A stretch of DNA of 64,000 nucleotides, taken from Arsenicibacter sp965247375. GTDB taxonomy: Bacteria; Bacteroidota; Bacteroidia; Cytophagales; Spirosomataceae. The stretch spans positions 1-64,000 of the forward strand of contig CBDFHU010000017.1 in NCBI GenBank assembly GCA_965247375.1, in the 5' to 3' direction. The notes under the pieces are model-generated. The model searched no databases and was not told the DNA's origin. It saw only the letters and a program-made list of their open reading frames with translations. A program made the translations under genes and the position numbers. Positions 53,534 through 62,399 of the stretch are shown here, piece by piece (position 1 is the stretch's first letter; the number at the start of each line of letters is the position of its first letter).

Positions 53534-53738
53534 GACTGGTTTTGTTTTACTGTGTGAAGATGCTATTTAACCCCGGAAGGGTTGTGATTGACGCTGTTAA
53601 TTTAACGTTTCTTATGATTTGCCCGGGGCTGAAGCGGACAAACGGAACGCTGCGTATTTTAATGGTCGTCATGCTTTGCCAGGGTATTGGTAACCCATAC
53701 ATTTGCGGCTGTACATAACCTAATCATTCCCGATACCT

Positions 53739-54425
53739 ATGAAGTCTAAAAATTTCGTCAGCCTCTCGGTGGCTGCCAGTTTCGCTGTGCTCGCCACTAC
53801 CGGTTTGTTAATCTATTTCGGTCAGGGTAACCATGTTATTGATCATACCCACGCCTGGATGGGTATTCTGTTTTTCAGCGGTGCCGTTTTTCACATTACC
53901 AACAACTGGTCCTCAATCAAAGCCTATTCGGTTAACCGGAAGGGGGGAGGCGTAAAGCGCGAGCTGATCGTTCCGGTACTGGTTGTTGCGTTGTTCGCGA
54001 CCGGTATTGCCGCCGACTGGCCGGTGTTCAAAGATCTGGCCAATGCCGGTAAAAAGCTGTTCGGGCCTAAACGCAAGGAGCGGGGCATTTCACAGGCCGC
54101 GGCTGATTCGATTGCACAAAAGGTAACAGCGGGTTTTCAGACCGCATTGAGTGCCGGTGACACGGCGTCGCTGGCAAAACTGTTAACGGAGAAAGCCATT
54201 GTCAATACCGGCGACAGTACCCTGAAAGCCAAAGCCGACGTACTGGCCTTGCCGAAAGGCACGGAAACGGCTTCGGTTGAGGTGACAAAAGCCACGGCAC
54301 TGGACGAGAAAGTGATCGTTTCGGCCGGCACTATCCGTAGCGGAGCCGATAAAAAGGCGTTTACCGGTGTATTGAACGAAGACGGCGGGGCCTGGAAAGT
54401 CGCGGCCTGGCAGGTTTCGCAGTAA
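53739..54425 (+). CDS. DUF4405 membrane domain fused to an NTF2-like domain
   Basis: A 228-residue protein. Residues 1-95 hold three hydrophobic helices (about 8-27, 38-55, 74-92), with two pairs of conserved His in HTHAWMGILFF and VFHITNNW; DUF4405 proteins are thought to bind haem b with such residues. After a basic linker (FGPKRKERG) an NTF2/SnoaL-like domain spans about 115-228 (VTAGFQTALSAGDTASLAKL, WKVAAWQVSQ). It appears to join a membrane electron-carrier segment to a small-molecule or scaffold domain; the fusion is uncommon in my experience. It starts alone on the plus strand and ends at a terminator. Confidence 0.75.
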   Translation: MKSKNFVSLSVAASFAVLATTGLLIYFGQGNHVIDHTHAWMGILFFSGAVFHITNNWSSIKAYSVNRKGGGVKRELIVPVLVVALFATGIAADWPVFKDLANAGKKLFGPKRKERGISQAAADSIAQKVTAGFQTALSAGDTASLAKLLTEKAIVNTGDSTLKAKADVLALPKGTETASVEVTKATALDEKVIVSAGTIRSGADKKAFTGVLNEDGGAWKVAAWQVSQ

Positions 54426-54448
54426 GCCGGAGAATCCATACGAAGCAG

Positions 54449-54474
54449 GGGCGGGAGGGATTCCGCCCTTTTTT
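54449..54474 (+). terminator. Terminator after DUF4405/NTF2 gene
   Basis: Stem GGGCGG (54449-54454) and CCGCCC (54463-54468) with loop GAGGGATT, then six T at 54469-54474. Confidence 0.75.
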
Positions 54475-54476
54475 GC

Positions 54477-55292
54477 TTACAGCACCTTTACAATCGCCAT
54501 CACCAGATTAGCCGAGTTCGACGCCGCTACGTTCAGAAACGCATACATGTCGCGGCGGGCGTTGCTGTTGGCCTTGTCGCTCATGCTCCGGATTACCAGA
54601 CAGGGCACATGCAGCTGGTGGCAGACCTGCGCGACAGCGGCTCCTTCCATTTCGGTGGCATCGGCCTGAAAGTCGGTGCGGAGCCGGTTGACCAGCTCTT
54701 CCGATGCCACGAACTGATCGCCTGTAACCACCGTGCCGACCATGACCGACGGAGCCCGTGAAGCGCCGGGAATGGGGATAAACCGGAGTGACTGCGCTAC
54801 GGCCTGTGCTTTGCCCAGCAAGACCGAATCGGCCGGAAAAAAGGCGGGATTGAGTTGCCGGTTAACAGGGTTCCGCGTCCGGAAATTGGGTTGCTGATCG
54901 GCGGTTAAGGTCCGGTAATCGTAATAACCGGTCTGCCGTGAAATGACCAGGTCCCCTGGTTGCAACGAAGGATGCAGGCCACCGGCAATACCCGTGAAAA
55001 GCACCGATTTAGGGTGGAAATACGTCAGCAGCAGCGTAGTGGTCATAGCCGCATTGACCTTGCCGACTCCCGTTTCGGCAACCACCACCTGTTTGCCGTT
55101 CAGCAGGCCGGTTGTAAACCGTACGCCCTCAATCTCTCTCGTCTGCGGCGATTGCAGCGACTCAATGACCAGCTTTACTTCAGCATCAAATGCACCAAGT
55201 AAACCAACGACGGGTGCCGGTTGCTGCTGGCTTTTTACCGGCTGAAAACCAACAAATAGTACGATACTGAGAACGGATAAGAATCGGCGCAT
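54477..55292 (-). CDS. mtnN: 5'-methylthioadenosine/S-adenosylhomocysteine nucleosidase, exported form
   Basis: A 271-residue nucleosidase that cleaves adenine from MTA or S-adenosylhomocysteine. The family core is complete: GLLGAFDAEVKLVIESL, VLFTGIAGGLHPSLQPGDLV, TEMEGAAVAQVCHQL (ribose-binding Met-Glu) and IRSMSDKANSNA with catalytic Asp. Unlike the usual cytosolic enzyme of about 230 residues, it begins with a signal peptide (MRRFLSVLSIVLFVGFQPV, cleavage near VKSQ). It should act in the periplasm, perhaps salvaging released or external nucleosides. No other methionine-salvage gene is near. It is convergent with the DUF4405/NTF2 gene, divergent from 55420. Confidence 0.9.
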   Translation of the reverse strand: MRRFLSVLSIVLFVGFQPVKSQQQPAPVVGLLGAFDAEVKLVIESLQSPQTREIEGVRFTTGLLNGKQVVVAETGVGKVNAAMTTTLLLTYFHPKSVLFTGIAGGLHPSLQPGDLVISRQTGYYDYRTLTADQQPNFRTRNPVNRQLNPAFFPADSVLLGKAQAVAQSLRFIPIPGASRAPSVMVGTVVTGDQFVASEELVNRLRTDFQADATEMEGAAVAQVCHQLHVPCLVIRSMSDKANSNARRDMYAFLNVAASNSANLVMAIVKVL

Positions 55293-55419
55293 AAGCAGTT
55301 GATAAAAAAGGCGTACAGACCGCTAAAATAGGTTTCAGAACAAAGCCGGACAACACCGGTTGAAGAAACAATACACGTCGGGTGTGGCAGGTATGCAGGC
55401 CCGTTAACAACTGAAAACC

Positions 55420-55887
55420 ATGCAAAACAACAACAGTCTGGTAAGAGAGGTCGGAACGGCCATCGGAATCGGCGTACTGGCGGGACTGGCCGGCACCCTG
55501 GCAATGACCGTTTCGCAGATGATCGAAATGAAGCTGACCGAACGGAAGCCAAGTACAGTGCCGGCCGACGCTGTCGCAAAGGTGCTCGATGTGAAGCCAG
55601 CCAATAAGCAACAGAAAGAAAAAGTATCTCAGGAAGTACACTATACCTACGGCACTACATGGGGCATTCCGCGCGGACTGCTGACGCTCGCCGGCCTGAA
55701 AGGCTGGGAGGCTACGGTTGCCCATTTCGTGGCGGTCTGGGGAACGGAACAGATTATGCTGCCAAACCTGAAACTGGCACCCCCTATAAACGAAGAAGAG
55801 CCTCAGGCCATTGCGACCGACGCTCTTCATCATGCAGTGTATGCGATTGCAACCGGACTGGTCTACGATGCCATTGATCAGTCGTAG
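55420..55887 (+). CDS. Small membrane protein, possibly DUF1440-like
   Basis: A 155-residue membrane protein with hydrophobic segments near 12-32 (IGIGVLAGLAGTLAMTVSQM), about 70-95 (GTTWGIPRGLLTLAGL) and 130-150 (HHAVYAIATGLVYDAI). The pattern of GTLAMT in helix 1 and His/Tyr pairs in the later ones recalls the DUF1440/YagU group in outline only. No function is assigned. It ends 2 bases from the stop of the convergent ABC exporter. Confidence 0.65.
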   Translation: MQNNNSLVREVGTAIGIGVLAGLAGTLAMTVSQMIEMKLTERKPSTVPADAVAKVLDVKPANKQQKEKVSQEVHYTYGTTWGIPRGLLTLAGLKGWEATVAHFVAVWGTEQIMLPNLKLAPPINEEEPQAIATDALHHAVYAIATGLVYDAIDQS

Positions 55888-55889
55888 GC

Positions 55890-57650
55890 TCAGGCCATTT
55901 CCTTGTATTGCATCCGGTACAGGTTGGCGTAGAACCCTTCCTGTTGCAGTAACTCTTCGTGGGTACCCTGCTCCATAATCCGGCCCTTATCAACAACAAT
56001 GATATTATGGGCTTTCTGAATGGTCGACAGCCGGTGAGCAATCACGATGGCTGTCCGGCCCTTCATAAGTTTTCCGATGGCTTCCTGAATGAGCTCTTCC
56101 GTCTCGGTATCAACCGAGGAGGTTGCTTCATCCAGGACAATGATTTTCGGGTCCTGCACCATCGCGCGGACAAACGAAATTAGCTGACGCTGACCAACCG
56201 ACAAGGTTGCCCCACGTTCCATGACATTGTAGTCGTAACCACCCGGCAACCGTTCGATAAAGTCGTGAACTCCAACCAGTTTGGCGGCTTCAATCATTTT
56301 CTCGCGGCTGATGTTCTTATCACCCAGAGTAATGTTGTTTTCAATCGTATCCGAGAAGAGGAAGACATCCTGAAGAACCACCCCGATGTTCCGGCGCAGG
56401 GCCCCGAGTTCATACTCGTGCAGATCAACACCGTCGACCGTGATGTGTCCCTGATTAATGTCGTAGAAACGGCTTAACAGATTGATAATCGACGATTTAC
56501 CGGCTCCCGTTGCCCCGACAAACGCGACGGTTTCGCCTTCTTTCACAGTAAACGAAATATCTTTCAGTACGTAATTCTCATCAATGTAGGCAAACCATAC
56601 CTTGTCGAACGTTACGTTGCCGCGCAGGTGATCGGGTACATACGACCCGTTGTTGACGGTATAATCAGTGCTGTCGAGCAGGGTCAGGATACGGTCGGTG
56701 CTGACAATGCCCATTTGCAGGGTATTGAAGCGGTCGGCCAGCATCCGGATCGGCCGGAAAAACAGGTTGATGAACATCACAAAGGCGGTTACCGTACCAA
56801 ACGTCACCTGCTCATTCAGGATTTCGCGCGCACCATACCACACAACCAGGCCGGTTCCGGCCGCCGACAGAATATCGGCAACGGGGAAATAAATCGAGTA
56901 GTACCAGATAGAACGGATGTTGGCTTTGCGGTGTTCGTTGTTGATTGCCTTGAATTTTTCGGCCTCGATCTTTTCGCTGCTGAAAATCTGCACAATGCTC
57001 ATGCCTGTAATGTGCTCCTGCACAAACGAATTCAGATTGGATACCGCTGCCCGGACTTCGTTAAACGAATCCTTGATTTTTTCCTTAAACACATACGTAC
57101 TGAACAGCATCAGCGGCACCATCGACAGGCTGATGGCCGCCAGCCGCCAGTCGGTCCAGAACATCACGCCGATAATCAGCACCAGCTGAAGAATGTCACC
57201 GGCCACCGCCGCCATGCCTTCGCTGAACACGTCGGCCAGGGTTTCAATGTCGGAGATGGTCCGCGTAACGAGCCGGCCAATCGGTGTATTGTCGAAAAAC
57301 TTGAGGCGGAGGCTTAAAATTTTGCGGTAGAGCTGAATCCGGATGTCACGGATAATGTACTGTCCCAGCCAGCCCGACATGTAGGTACTCGTGAACTGCA
57401 CCATAGCCGATAACGCCAGTACTGCGACCATGATCAGCAGCATGCGGGTCAGCCCGGCATAGTCACCGGCGACGACCTGGTTATCAATCGTATACCGGAT
57501 GAGTAATGGCGTCAGGGGCGACAGGCAGGCGCCCAGCAGAATAACAAAAACAAGAAAATAAAACTGGCGCTGATAGGGCCGTATAAATGCGTATAGCCGT
57601 CTTAGGGTAACAAGATCAAAAATTTGACCGCTCTTTTTTTCTTCGTTCAC
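55890..57650 (-). CDS. ABC exporter, fused membrane and ATPase domains (MsbA/MDR-like)
   Basis: A 586-residue half-transporter with six helices in the first 320 residues (FYFLVFVILLGACLSPLTPL, then ALSAMVQFTSTYMSGWLGQY) and a nucleotide-binding domain. Walker A is GATGAGKSS, the signature loop is LSVGQRQL (a Val variant), Walker B is IIVLDEATSSVD, and the switch is IAHRL. I take the GTG at 57650 (MNEEKKSGQIFDLVTLRRL) as the start, because the frame upstream to 57710 adds a hydrophobic stretch absent from the family. Probably a lipid or drug exporter. It ends 2 bases from a convergent gene. Confidence 0.9.
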   Translation of the reverse strand: MNEEKKSGQIFDLVTLRRLYAFIRPYQRQFYFLVFVILLGACLSPLTPLLIRYTIDNQVVAGDYAGLTRMLLIMVAVLALSAMVQFTSTYMSGWLGQYIIRDIRIQLYRKILSLRLKFFDNTPIGRLVTRTISDIETLADVFSEGMAAVAGDILQLVLIIGVMFWTDWRLAAISLSMVPLMLFSTYVFKEKIKDSFNEVRAAVSNLNSFVQEHITGMSIVQIFSSEKIEAEKFKAINNEHRKANIRSIWYYSIYFPVADILSAAGTGLVVWYGAREILNEQVTFGTVTAFVMFINLFFRPIRMLADRFNTLQMGIVSTDRILTLLDSTDYTVNNGSYVPDHLRGNVTFDKVWFAYIDENYVLKDISFTVKEGETVAFVGATGAGKSSIINLLSRFYDINQGHITVDGVDLHEYELGALRRNIGVVLQDVFLFSDTIENNITLGDKNISREKMIEAAKLVGVHDFIERLPGGYDYNVMERGATLSVGQRQLISFVRAMVQDPKIIVLDEATSSVDTETEELIQEAIGKLMKGRTAIVIAHRLSTIQKAHNIIVVDKGRIMEQGTHEELLQQEGFYANLYRMQYKEMA

Positions 57651-57758
57651 GGGCAGCAGGTAGAGGTCGATTCGGAAGGGTAACAGCAAATATTGCAGAA
57701 AAGTTACCAATACCCCCGATAGCCGGGCTGATTTAGCTGTTAACGGCCTGTGAACAGC

Positions 57759-58934
57759 TTATTGCCCGTTTGCTTTGCCTGCCTTCATCAGATGGCTGAT
57801 GATTTTTTCTGAATCCAGCCGTACGCCACGCAGGATGCCGGTCAGCGGAGTAGCAAAGCCCAGAAAGTATAAACCGGCCAGGTTCTTTTCGTCGAACCAC
57901 AACTGACGGGCATACCCTTTTTCGTTCAGGACCTGAGCCGACAGGGCATCGCCGAGGAGCGTTTGCAGACCCGTGCGGTAGCCGGTCGCCATAATAATAG
58001 CGTCGAACGGAAGTTCACTGCCGTCGGTAAACGTGACGGTTTCGCGGTTGATTTGCTGTATGCCCGGCTTTACGCCGATATGCCCTGCCTTGATGGCATC
58101 AACCGTCCCGATGTCGATAACCGGAATTTTGCCCAGCTTGCGGATCTGGTAAGAGGGGGGATAGGGTGGTTTCTGTAACCCGTAGGCAGATAGGTCGCCC
58201 GCGCCGCCGAACCGTTGCGACAGACCGGATGCCAGGTCGTAAAGCCAGTCAGGAAACCGGCTCAGAAAAATCGCGGTTGGTTGCGCAGGGCGCCCGAACG
58301 TATCCCGCTTGACGATGTTAACCGGATTTCTGACCGAAATAACGGGACGGGCACCGTACTCGTATAAATCCAGCGCCAGCTCCGCGCCGGTATTGCCCAT
58401 TCCGATAACCAGCACGTTTTCACCACGGAACGGGGAACCATTGCGGTAGTCGCGGCTGTGCCAGATAATACCCCGGAAGTTCACCTGACCGGGCAGCTCC
58501 GGCTGATTGGGAACGCGGTTGTAGCCCGTTGTGACAATGACCCGCTTAGCCGTAAAGGTATCGGTTTCAGTTTCAGCCAGCCATTGCCCGTTTGCCTGCC
58601 GCCGGATGTGCCGCACCGGCTGATTAAACAGCGGATTTATGCCAAAATGAGCGGCGTAGTCTTCCAGATAATCAACCATATCGAGGCGGGAGGGATAGGT
58701 TGGCTTGTCGTCGGGAAAGGGAAAATGGGGCAGTCCTGAATGCTCCTTTACGGTATGCAGGTGCAGACGGTCGTAATGCGTCCGCCACGAATAGCCGATG
58801 TGTTCAGAGGCTTCAAGGATGGTAAAAGGCTGTTGATGGTGGGCCAGTTGCCCGGCAATGGCTAAACCAGCCGGGCCTGCCCCGATGATTAAGGTTTCGC
58901 AGTCAACAGCTTGAGGAACCGGTGTCTGACTCAT
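57759..58934 (-). CDS. Flavin-containing monooxygenase / CzcO-like NAD(P)/FAD oxidoreductase
   Basis: A 391-residue flavoprotein with two Rossmann folds: FAD motif IIGAGPAGLAI near 16-26 and NADPH motif VIGMGNTGAEL near 176-186. Between them is an FMO/YUCCA-like stretch (HYDRLHLHTVKEHSGLPHFP), and ATGY (ATGYRTGL) closes the family signature. Substrates of bacterial relatives vary (indole-pyruvate, trimethylamine, ketones). The start overlaps the stop of the upstream DUF2147-type gene by 4 bases (ATGA), so the two are translationally coupled. Confidence 0.9.
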   Translation of the reverse strand: MSQTPVPQAVDCETLIIGAGPAGLAIAGQLAHHQQPFTILEASEHIGYSWRTHYDRLHLHTVKEHSGLPHFPFPDDKPTYPSRLDMVDYLEDYAAHFGINPLFNQPVRHIRRQANGQWLAETETDTFTAKRVIVTTGYNRVPNQPELPGQVNFRGIIWHSRDYRNGSPFRGENVLVIGMGNTGAELALDLYEYGARPVISVRNPVNIVKRDTFGRPAQPTAIFLSRFPDWLYDLASGLSQRFGGAGDLSAYGLQKPPYPPSYQIRKLGKIPVIDIGTVDAIKAGHIGVKPGIQQINRETVTFTDGSELPFDAIIMATGYRTGLQTLLGDALSAQVLNEKGYARQLWFDEKNLAGLYFLGFATPLTGILRGVRLDSEKIISHLMKAGKANGQ

Positions 58935-59381
58935 TTTACCCGTGTCCAGGTTTGTGTTTTGCCAATGAGGGAGATACCTACGAAGCCCCGTACGTCGAGC
59001 GTGTTCGGATCTTTAAGGGTTAACTTGCACGAATAGGTTTTGCCGTCTTCAGGATTATAGATTTTGCCCTCATCCCAGACATTACCGCCATCGTATTCAA
59101 AATTGGTCAGGTTAACCATGCCCAGAATCGGGCGGGTATGGTTGGCCGCATTTTCGTTTTTGGTATCCATTTTAGGCTTTCCGGTCTCCGGATCGTTAGG
59201 CTCTTTCAGCCAGGCGATTTTGCCGAAATATTTATCTCCTTGTTTGTAGAGCTGGATGTGCCCTTTTTTGGTGCCGTTCAGCCAGGTGCCGACGATCGCG
59301 TCCGGATTGCCTTTCTGGGGCAAAGGCGGCCAGGGTTGTCGCGAAGAAGAGGAATACGAATGCCTGAATGGTTTGTTTCAT
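58931..59381 (-). pseudogene. DUF2147-family exported protein with a one-base frameshift
   Basis: The N-terminal signal (MKQTIQAFVFLFFATTLAAF) is read from 59381 in one frame and the DUF2147 domain (NPDAIVGTWLNGTKKGHIQLYK, WLKEPNDPETGKP, LTLKDPNTLDVRGF) in another. Removing one G from the GGGG at 59317-59320 joins them as AAFAQKGNPDAIV and creates a normal signal-peptide cleavage before Gln. The intact product would be about 150 residues, the usual DUF2147 length. DUF2147 proteins are periplasmic lipocalin-like proteins of unknown ligand. Overlap with the downstream monooxygenase start argues that the gene is, or recently was, functional. A sequencing error in the homopolymer is likely. Confidence 0.8.
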
Positions 59382-59499
59382 GATAAACGTTTTGTGGTTT
59401 TTAGTTGAAAGTATTGAACTAACGCAAATATCTGAAGCCAGATTACATTGATAAATACTTTTCACTCAATTTTGTTAAACCAATAAACTGCATGAAACC

Positions 59500-60015
59500 A
59501 TGTTTAAACGCGATCCATATAAAAGTTATCCGACCGAAACCGAGTCCCGCATGATTATCCGGTTTCAGGATTGTGACCCGCTGCAGCACCTGAACAATGC
59601 CAAATACTTTGATTATTACTTCAATGCGCGGGAAGATCAGGTGGCCAAGCTCTATGATTTTAACCCGGGCCAGATGTTCCGTGAGTTCAAAACCAGCTGG
59701 GTAGTGTATCAGCACCAGATTGCCTACATCCGCCCCGCGCTGGTCAGTGAGTGGGTGCGTGTTATGTCCCGGCTGATCTATTACGATACCGACACAACCG
59801 TCACTGAATACTACATGACCGATGATTCGAAAACGCAGCTGAAAAATGTGTTGTGGGTAACCTCCAAATACATCAGTGTGGAAACCGGTAAACGCATTCC
59901 GCATCATCCGGCGGTGATGGAGCTTCTGGAAGTGACTCAGGTACCGCACCTGAACTTTCAGGAACTCAACTTCAATGACCGCATCCGGGACATTAAAAAC
60001 CGACTCATACTGTGA
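59500..60015 (+). CDS. Acyl-CoA thioesterase, hotdog fold
   Basis: A 171-residue cytosolic thioesterase of the 4-hydroxybenzoyl-CoA/YbgC type. The N-terminal FQDCDPLQHLNNAKYFDYYF (about 22-41) has the conserved catalytic Asp and the HxNNAKYxxY surroundings. The central strand region (TDTTVTEYYMTDDSKTQLKN) and C-terminal helix are of normal size for the family. It should hydrolyse acyl-CoA thioesters; specificity is unknown. It is divergent from the DUF2147/monooxygenase pair and followed by a palindromic repeat. Confidence 0.88.
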   Translation: MFKRDPYKSYPTETESRMIIRFQDCDPLQHLNNAKYFDYYFNAREDQVAKLYDFNPGQMFREFKTSWVVYQHQIAYIRPALVSEWVRVMSRLIYYDTDTTVTEYYMTDDSKTQLKNVLWVTSKYISVETGKRIPHHPAVMELLEVTQVPHLNFQELNFNDRIRDIKNRLIL

Positions 60016-60017
60016 TG

Positions 60018-60096
60018 GACTGTGATTTGAATGATTAAAAGACTGAGTGATTTTTGAGCTGAATCATTTAATCACATAATCATTTAAATCACAGTC
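60018..60096. repeat. Long inverted repeat between thioesterase and dehydratase genes
   Basis: 20-bp arms at 60018-60037 and 60077-60096 (GACTGTGATTTGAATGATTA type) differ by one transition. The 39-base interior is also rich in TGATT/AATCA words. It lies in the convergent gap and may act as a bidirectional terminator or be a dispersed repeat. Confidence 0.7.
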
Positions 60097-60109
60097 AATC
60101 ATAGTCTCT

Positions 60110-61867
60110 TTAGTGACTGTCCCGTTTCACCACCGATCCCGACGAGCCTTTCAGGAAGTCGAGGTCGGCGCCTTCGTGGGCCTGGGTGACGTGGCGTATA
60201 TACATGCCGACGTAGCCACGGTTATAGCCGAGGTCAATCGGTTTGAAATGGACCAGACGGGCGGCGAGCTCCTGATCCGAAACATGGAGGTGGAGCAGCC
60301 GCTGTTCGACATCCAGCGTGATCAGGTCGCCGTCGCGGACGAGTGCCAGGTTGCCCCCGACTGCTGCTTCAGGCGAAACGTGCAGTACTACAGTGCCGAA
60401 TCCCGTTCCGCTCATCCGTCCGTCAGAAATCCGGACCATGTCGTGCACGCCCTGCGCCAGAATCTTTTTTGGCAGGGTCATGTTGCCCACTTCCGGCATG
60501 CCGGGATAGCCTTTCGGCCCCACGTTTTTCATCACCAGCACACAGGTCGGATCAACGTCCAGGGCCGGATCATCAATGCGGGCTTTGTAATCGTCGATGT
60601 TTTCAAAGACAACCGCGCGGCCGGTATGCTTCATCAGGGCAGGGGTTGCCGCCGATGGTTTCAGAACCGCTCCGTTCGGGCAAAGATTGCCTTTTAAGAC
60701 CGCAATGCCCGATTCCGGTTTAAACGGCTCATCGACCGAAGCAATGACTTCGCGGTCGTAGCAGGCTGCCTTTTCGCAGTTCTGGCCGATTGTTTTGCCG
60801 TTTGCCGTGATGGCGTCGTTATGCAGTACACCCCGCAGTTCGCGGATAATGGCTGGCAAGCCTCCGGCGTAAAACAGGTCTTCGACAAAGTGTTCGCCGG
60901 ATGGCTGCAGGTTGGCAAGCAGCGGTATATTAGCCGACAACCGGTCGAAATCGTCAATGTTCAGCTCCACGCCGATGCGCCCCGCAATGGCCAGCAGGTG
61001 GATGATAAAGTTGGTAGAGCCACCCAGCGCCGCATTCACCATAATGGCGTTTTCGAACGCCTCCCGCGTTAAAATATCTGACGGTTTGAGGTCTTTACGG
61101 ACCATCTCGACAATCTGCATACCAGCCATGTGGGCCATCACTTTCCGGCGCGAGTCGGCGGCCGGAATTGTAGCGTTGTCGGGCAGGGCGAGGCCCAGTG
61201 ATTCGGCCATAGCAGCCATGGTTGAGGCCGTGCCCATTACCGCGCAGTGTCCCTGGCTACGCGCCATACAGGCTTCGGCTGTGACAAACTCTTCCTGCGA
61301 CATCGCGCCGGTTTTGAAGTCTTCGGCAAAGCGCCACAGGTCACTGGTGCCGATTTTACGGCCCTGATAGCGGCCGGCCAGCATCGGGCCACCCGACAGA
61401 ACAATACTCGGAATATCAACGCTGCAGGCACCCATGATGAGCGATGGCGTGGTTTTATCGCAGCCGCACATCAGCACTACCCCGTCCAGCGAGTTGGCCC
61501 GCAGGCTTTCTTCCACATCCATACTCGCCAGGTTCCGGAACAGCATCGCCGTTGGTTTGATCTGGCATTCGCCCAGCGACATCACCGGAAATTCGAGCGG
61601 AAAACCACCGGCCTCCCAGATCCCCCGCTTAACGGCTTCGGCCAGTTCGCGGAAATGGGCGTTACACGGGGTTAGCTCCGACCAGGTATTGCAGATGCCA
61701 ATAACCGGTTTTTCGCCGGTAAACAAATGATGGGGGAAGCCCTGGTTTTTCATCCAGGCGCGGTAAATAAAGCCGTCCTTGCCGGTGCGGCCAAACCATT
61801 CCTGCGAACGGAGTTTCGGGGAAGAAGACGCGTCGGTGGTCGGGTCGTTTTTATCAGTCGTACTCAT
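60110..61867 (-). CDS. IlvD/Edd-family dehydratase, sugar-acid (arabinonate) type
   Basis: A 585-residue dehydratase carrying a 2Fe-2S cluster. The three cluster cysteines are in place: Cys59 (ICNTW), Cys136 (MCGCDKTTP, with Asp137 and the carbamylated-type Lys138) and Cys208 (GHCAVMGTAS). The opening RSQEWFGRTGKDGFIYRAWM and QGFPHHLF separate it from true IlvD and match L-arabinonate/D-galactonate dehydratases. It probably removes water from a sugar acid to give a 2-keto-3-deoxy acid. No aldolase or dehydrogenase of such a pathway is in the window. Convergent with the thioesterase. Confidence 0.9.
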   Translation of the reverse strand: MSTTDKNDPTTDASSSPKLRSQEWFGRTGKDGFIYRAWMKNQGFPHHLFTGEKPVIGICNTWSELTPCNAHFRELAEAVKRGIWEAGGFPLEFPVMSLGECQIKPTAMLFRNLASMDVEESLRANSLDGVVLMCGCDKTTPSLIMGACSVDIPSIVLSGGPMLAGRYQGRKIGTSDLWRFAEDFKTGAMSQEEFVTAEACMARSQGHCAVMGTASTMAAMAESLGLALPDNATIPAADSRRKVMAHMAGMQIVEMVRKDLKPSDILTREAFENAIMVNAALGGSTNFIIHLLAIAGRIGVELNIDDFDRLSANIPLLANLQPSGEHFVEDLFYAGGLPAIIRELRGVLHNDAITANGKTIGQNCEKAACYDREVIASVDEPFKPESGIAVLKGNLCPNGAVLKPSAATPALMKHTGRAVVFENIDDYKARIDDPALDVDPTCVLVMKNVGPKGYPGMPEVGNMTLPKKILAQGVHDMVRISDGRMSGTGFGTVVLHVSPEAAVGGNLALVRDGDLITLDVEQRLLHLHVSDQELAARLVHFKPIDLGYNRGYVGMYIRHVTQAHEGADLDFLKGSSGSVVKRDSH

Positions 61868-61976
61868 TCGGTAATAAGATCAGTAAGCGCGTTCAATATA
61901 GCTATCAAAGGTATTTAAACGCTGATCTTACCCGGTGGGGTACTATATTATTGAGTATAACTTTCTCTGTAAAACC

Positions 61977-62399
61977 TTACCGCTTGCCTATACTTGCGAG
62001 ATATTCATCGGCTGTCATGACCGGAATCAGTGATTCTTTAAAGTCTCTGGCATTACGGGTAATAATGATATGGCAGTAGTTTTTCAGCGCTGAAAAATAC
62101 TGTAACGCGTCTTCAAAGTCTGTAAAGCCGGCGTTCAGTCCTTTTTCAATATCGCTGCTTTCGAGACTGATAATATCCACAAGTAGCCTGAATTGTCTTA
62201 GCCGTTCTGAGGCTTTAGCTTTACCCTCAATTTTTGAAAGAATATAGTGTGCATTGGCAAACGTCAACGCTGAAACATGAAGTGTCAACGTTTGCTGATC
62301 AGCCAGGGTGGCTATTTTGGCAATGCCATCAAAGAATGGTAAACGATGTCCCAGCAAATCCAGTACAACGTTTGTATCAAGAAACAAGCGATCGTTCAC
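61977..62399 (-). CDS. PIN-domain toxin (VapC-like ribonuclease)
   Basis: A 140-residue PIN nuclease. The acidic site is seen in LFLDTNVVLDLL (Asp8), the central ILSKIEGKA (Glu), FTDFEDALQYFSA (Asp/Glu pair) and IITRNARDF (Asp). Such toxins cleave tRNA or rRNA when freed from their antitoxin. Translation begins at GTG 62399, which overlaps the antitoxin stop in GTGA; coupling keeps toxin output below antitoxin. The pair is A+T-richer than its neighbours, typical of mobile toxin-antitoxin units. Confidence 0.9.
   Translation of the reverse strand: MNDRLFLDTNVVLDLLGHRLPFFDGIAKIATLADQQTLTLHVSALTFANAHYILSKIEGKAKASERLRQFRLLVDIISLESSDIEKGLNAGFTDFEDALQYFSALKNYCHIIITRNARDFKESLIPVMTADEYLASIGKR

Noticed and set aside
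53512..53718. 68-codon plus-strand frame upstream of the DUF4405 gene
   Set aside because: Overlaps the signal-peptide region of the S41 gene on the other strand and shows no family features.
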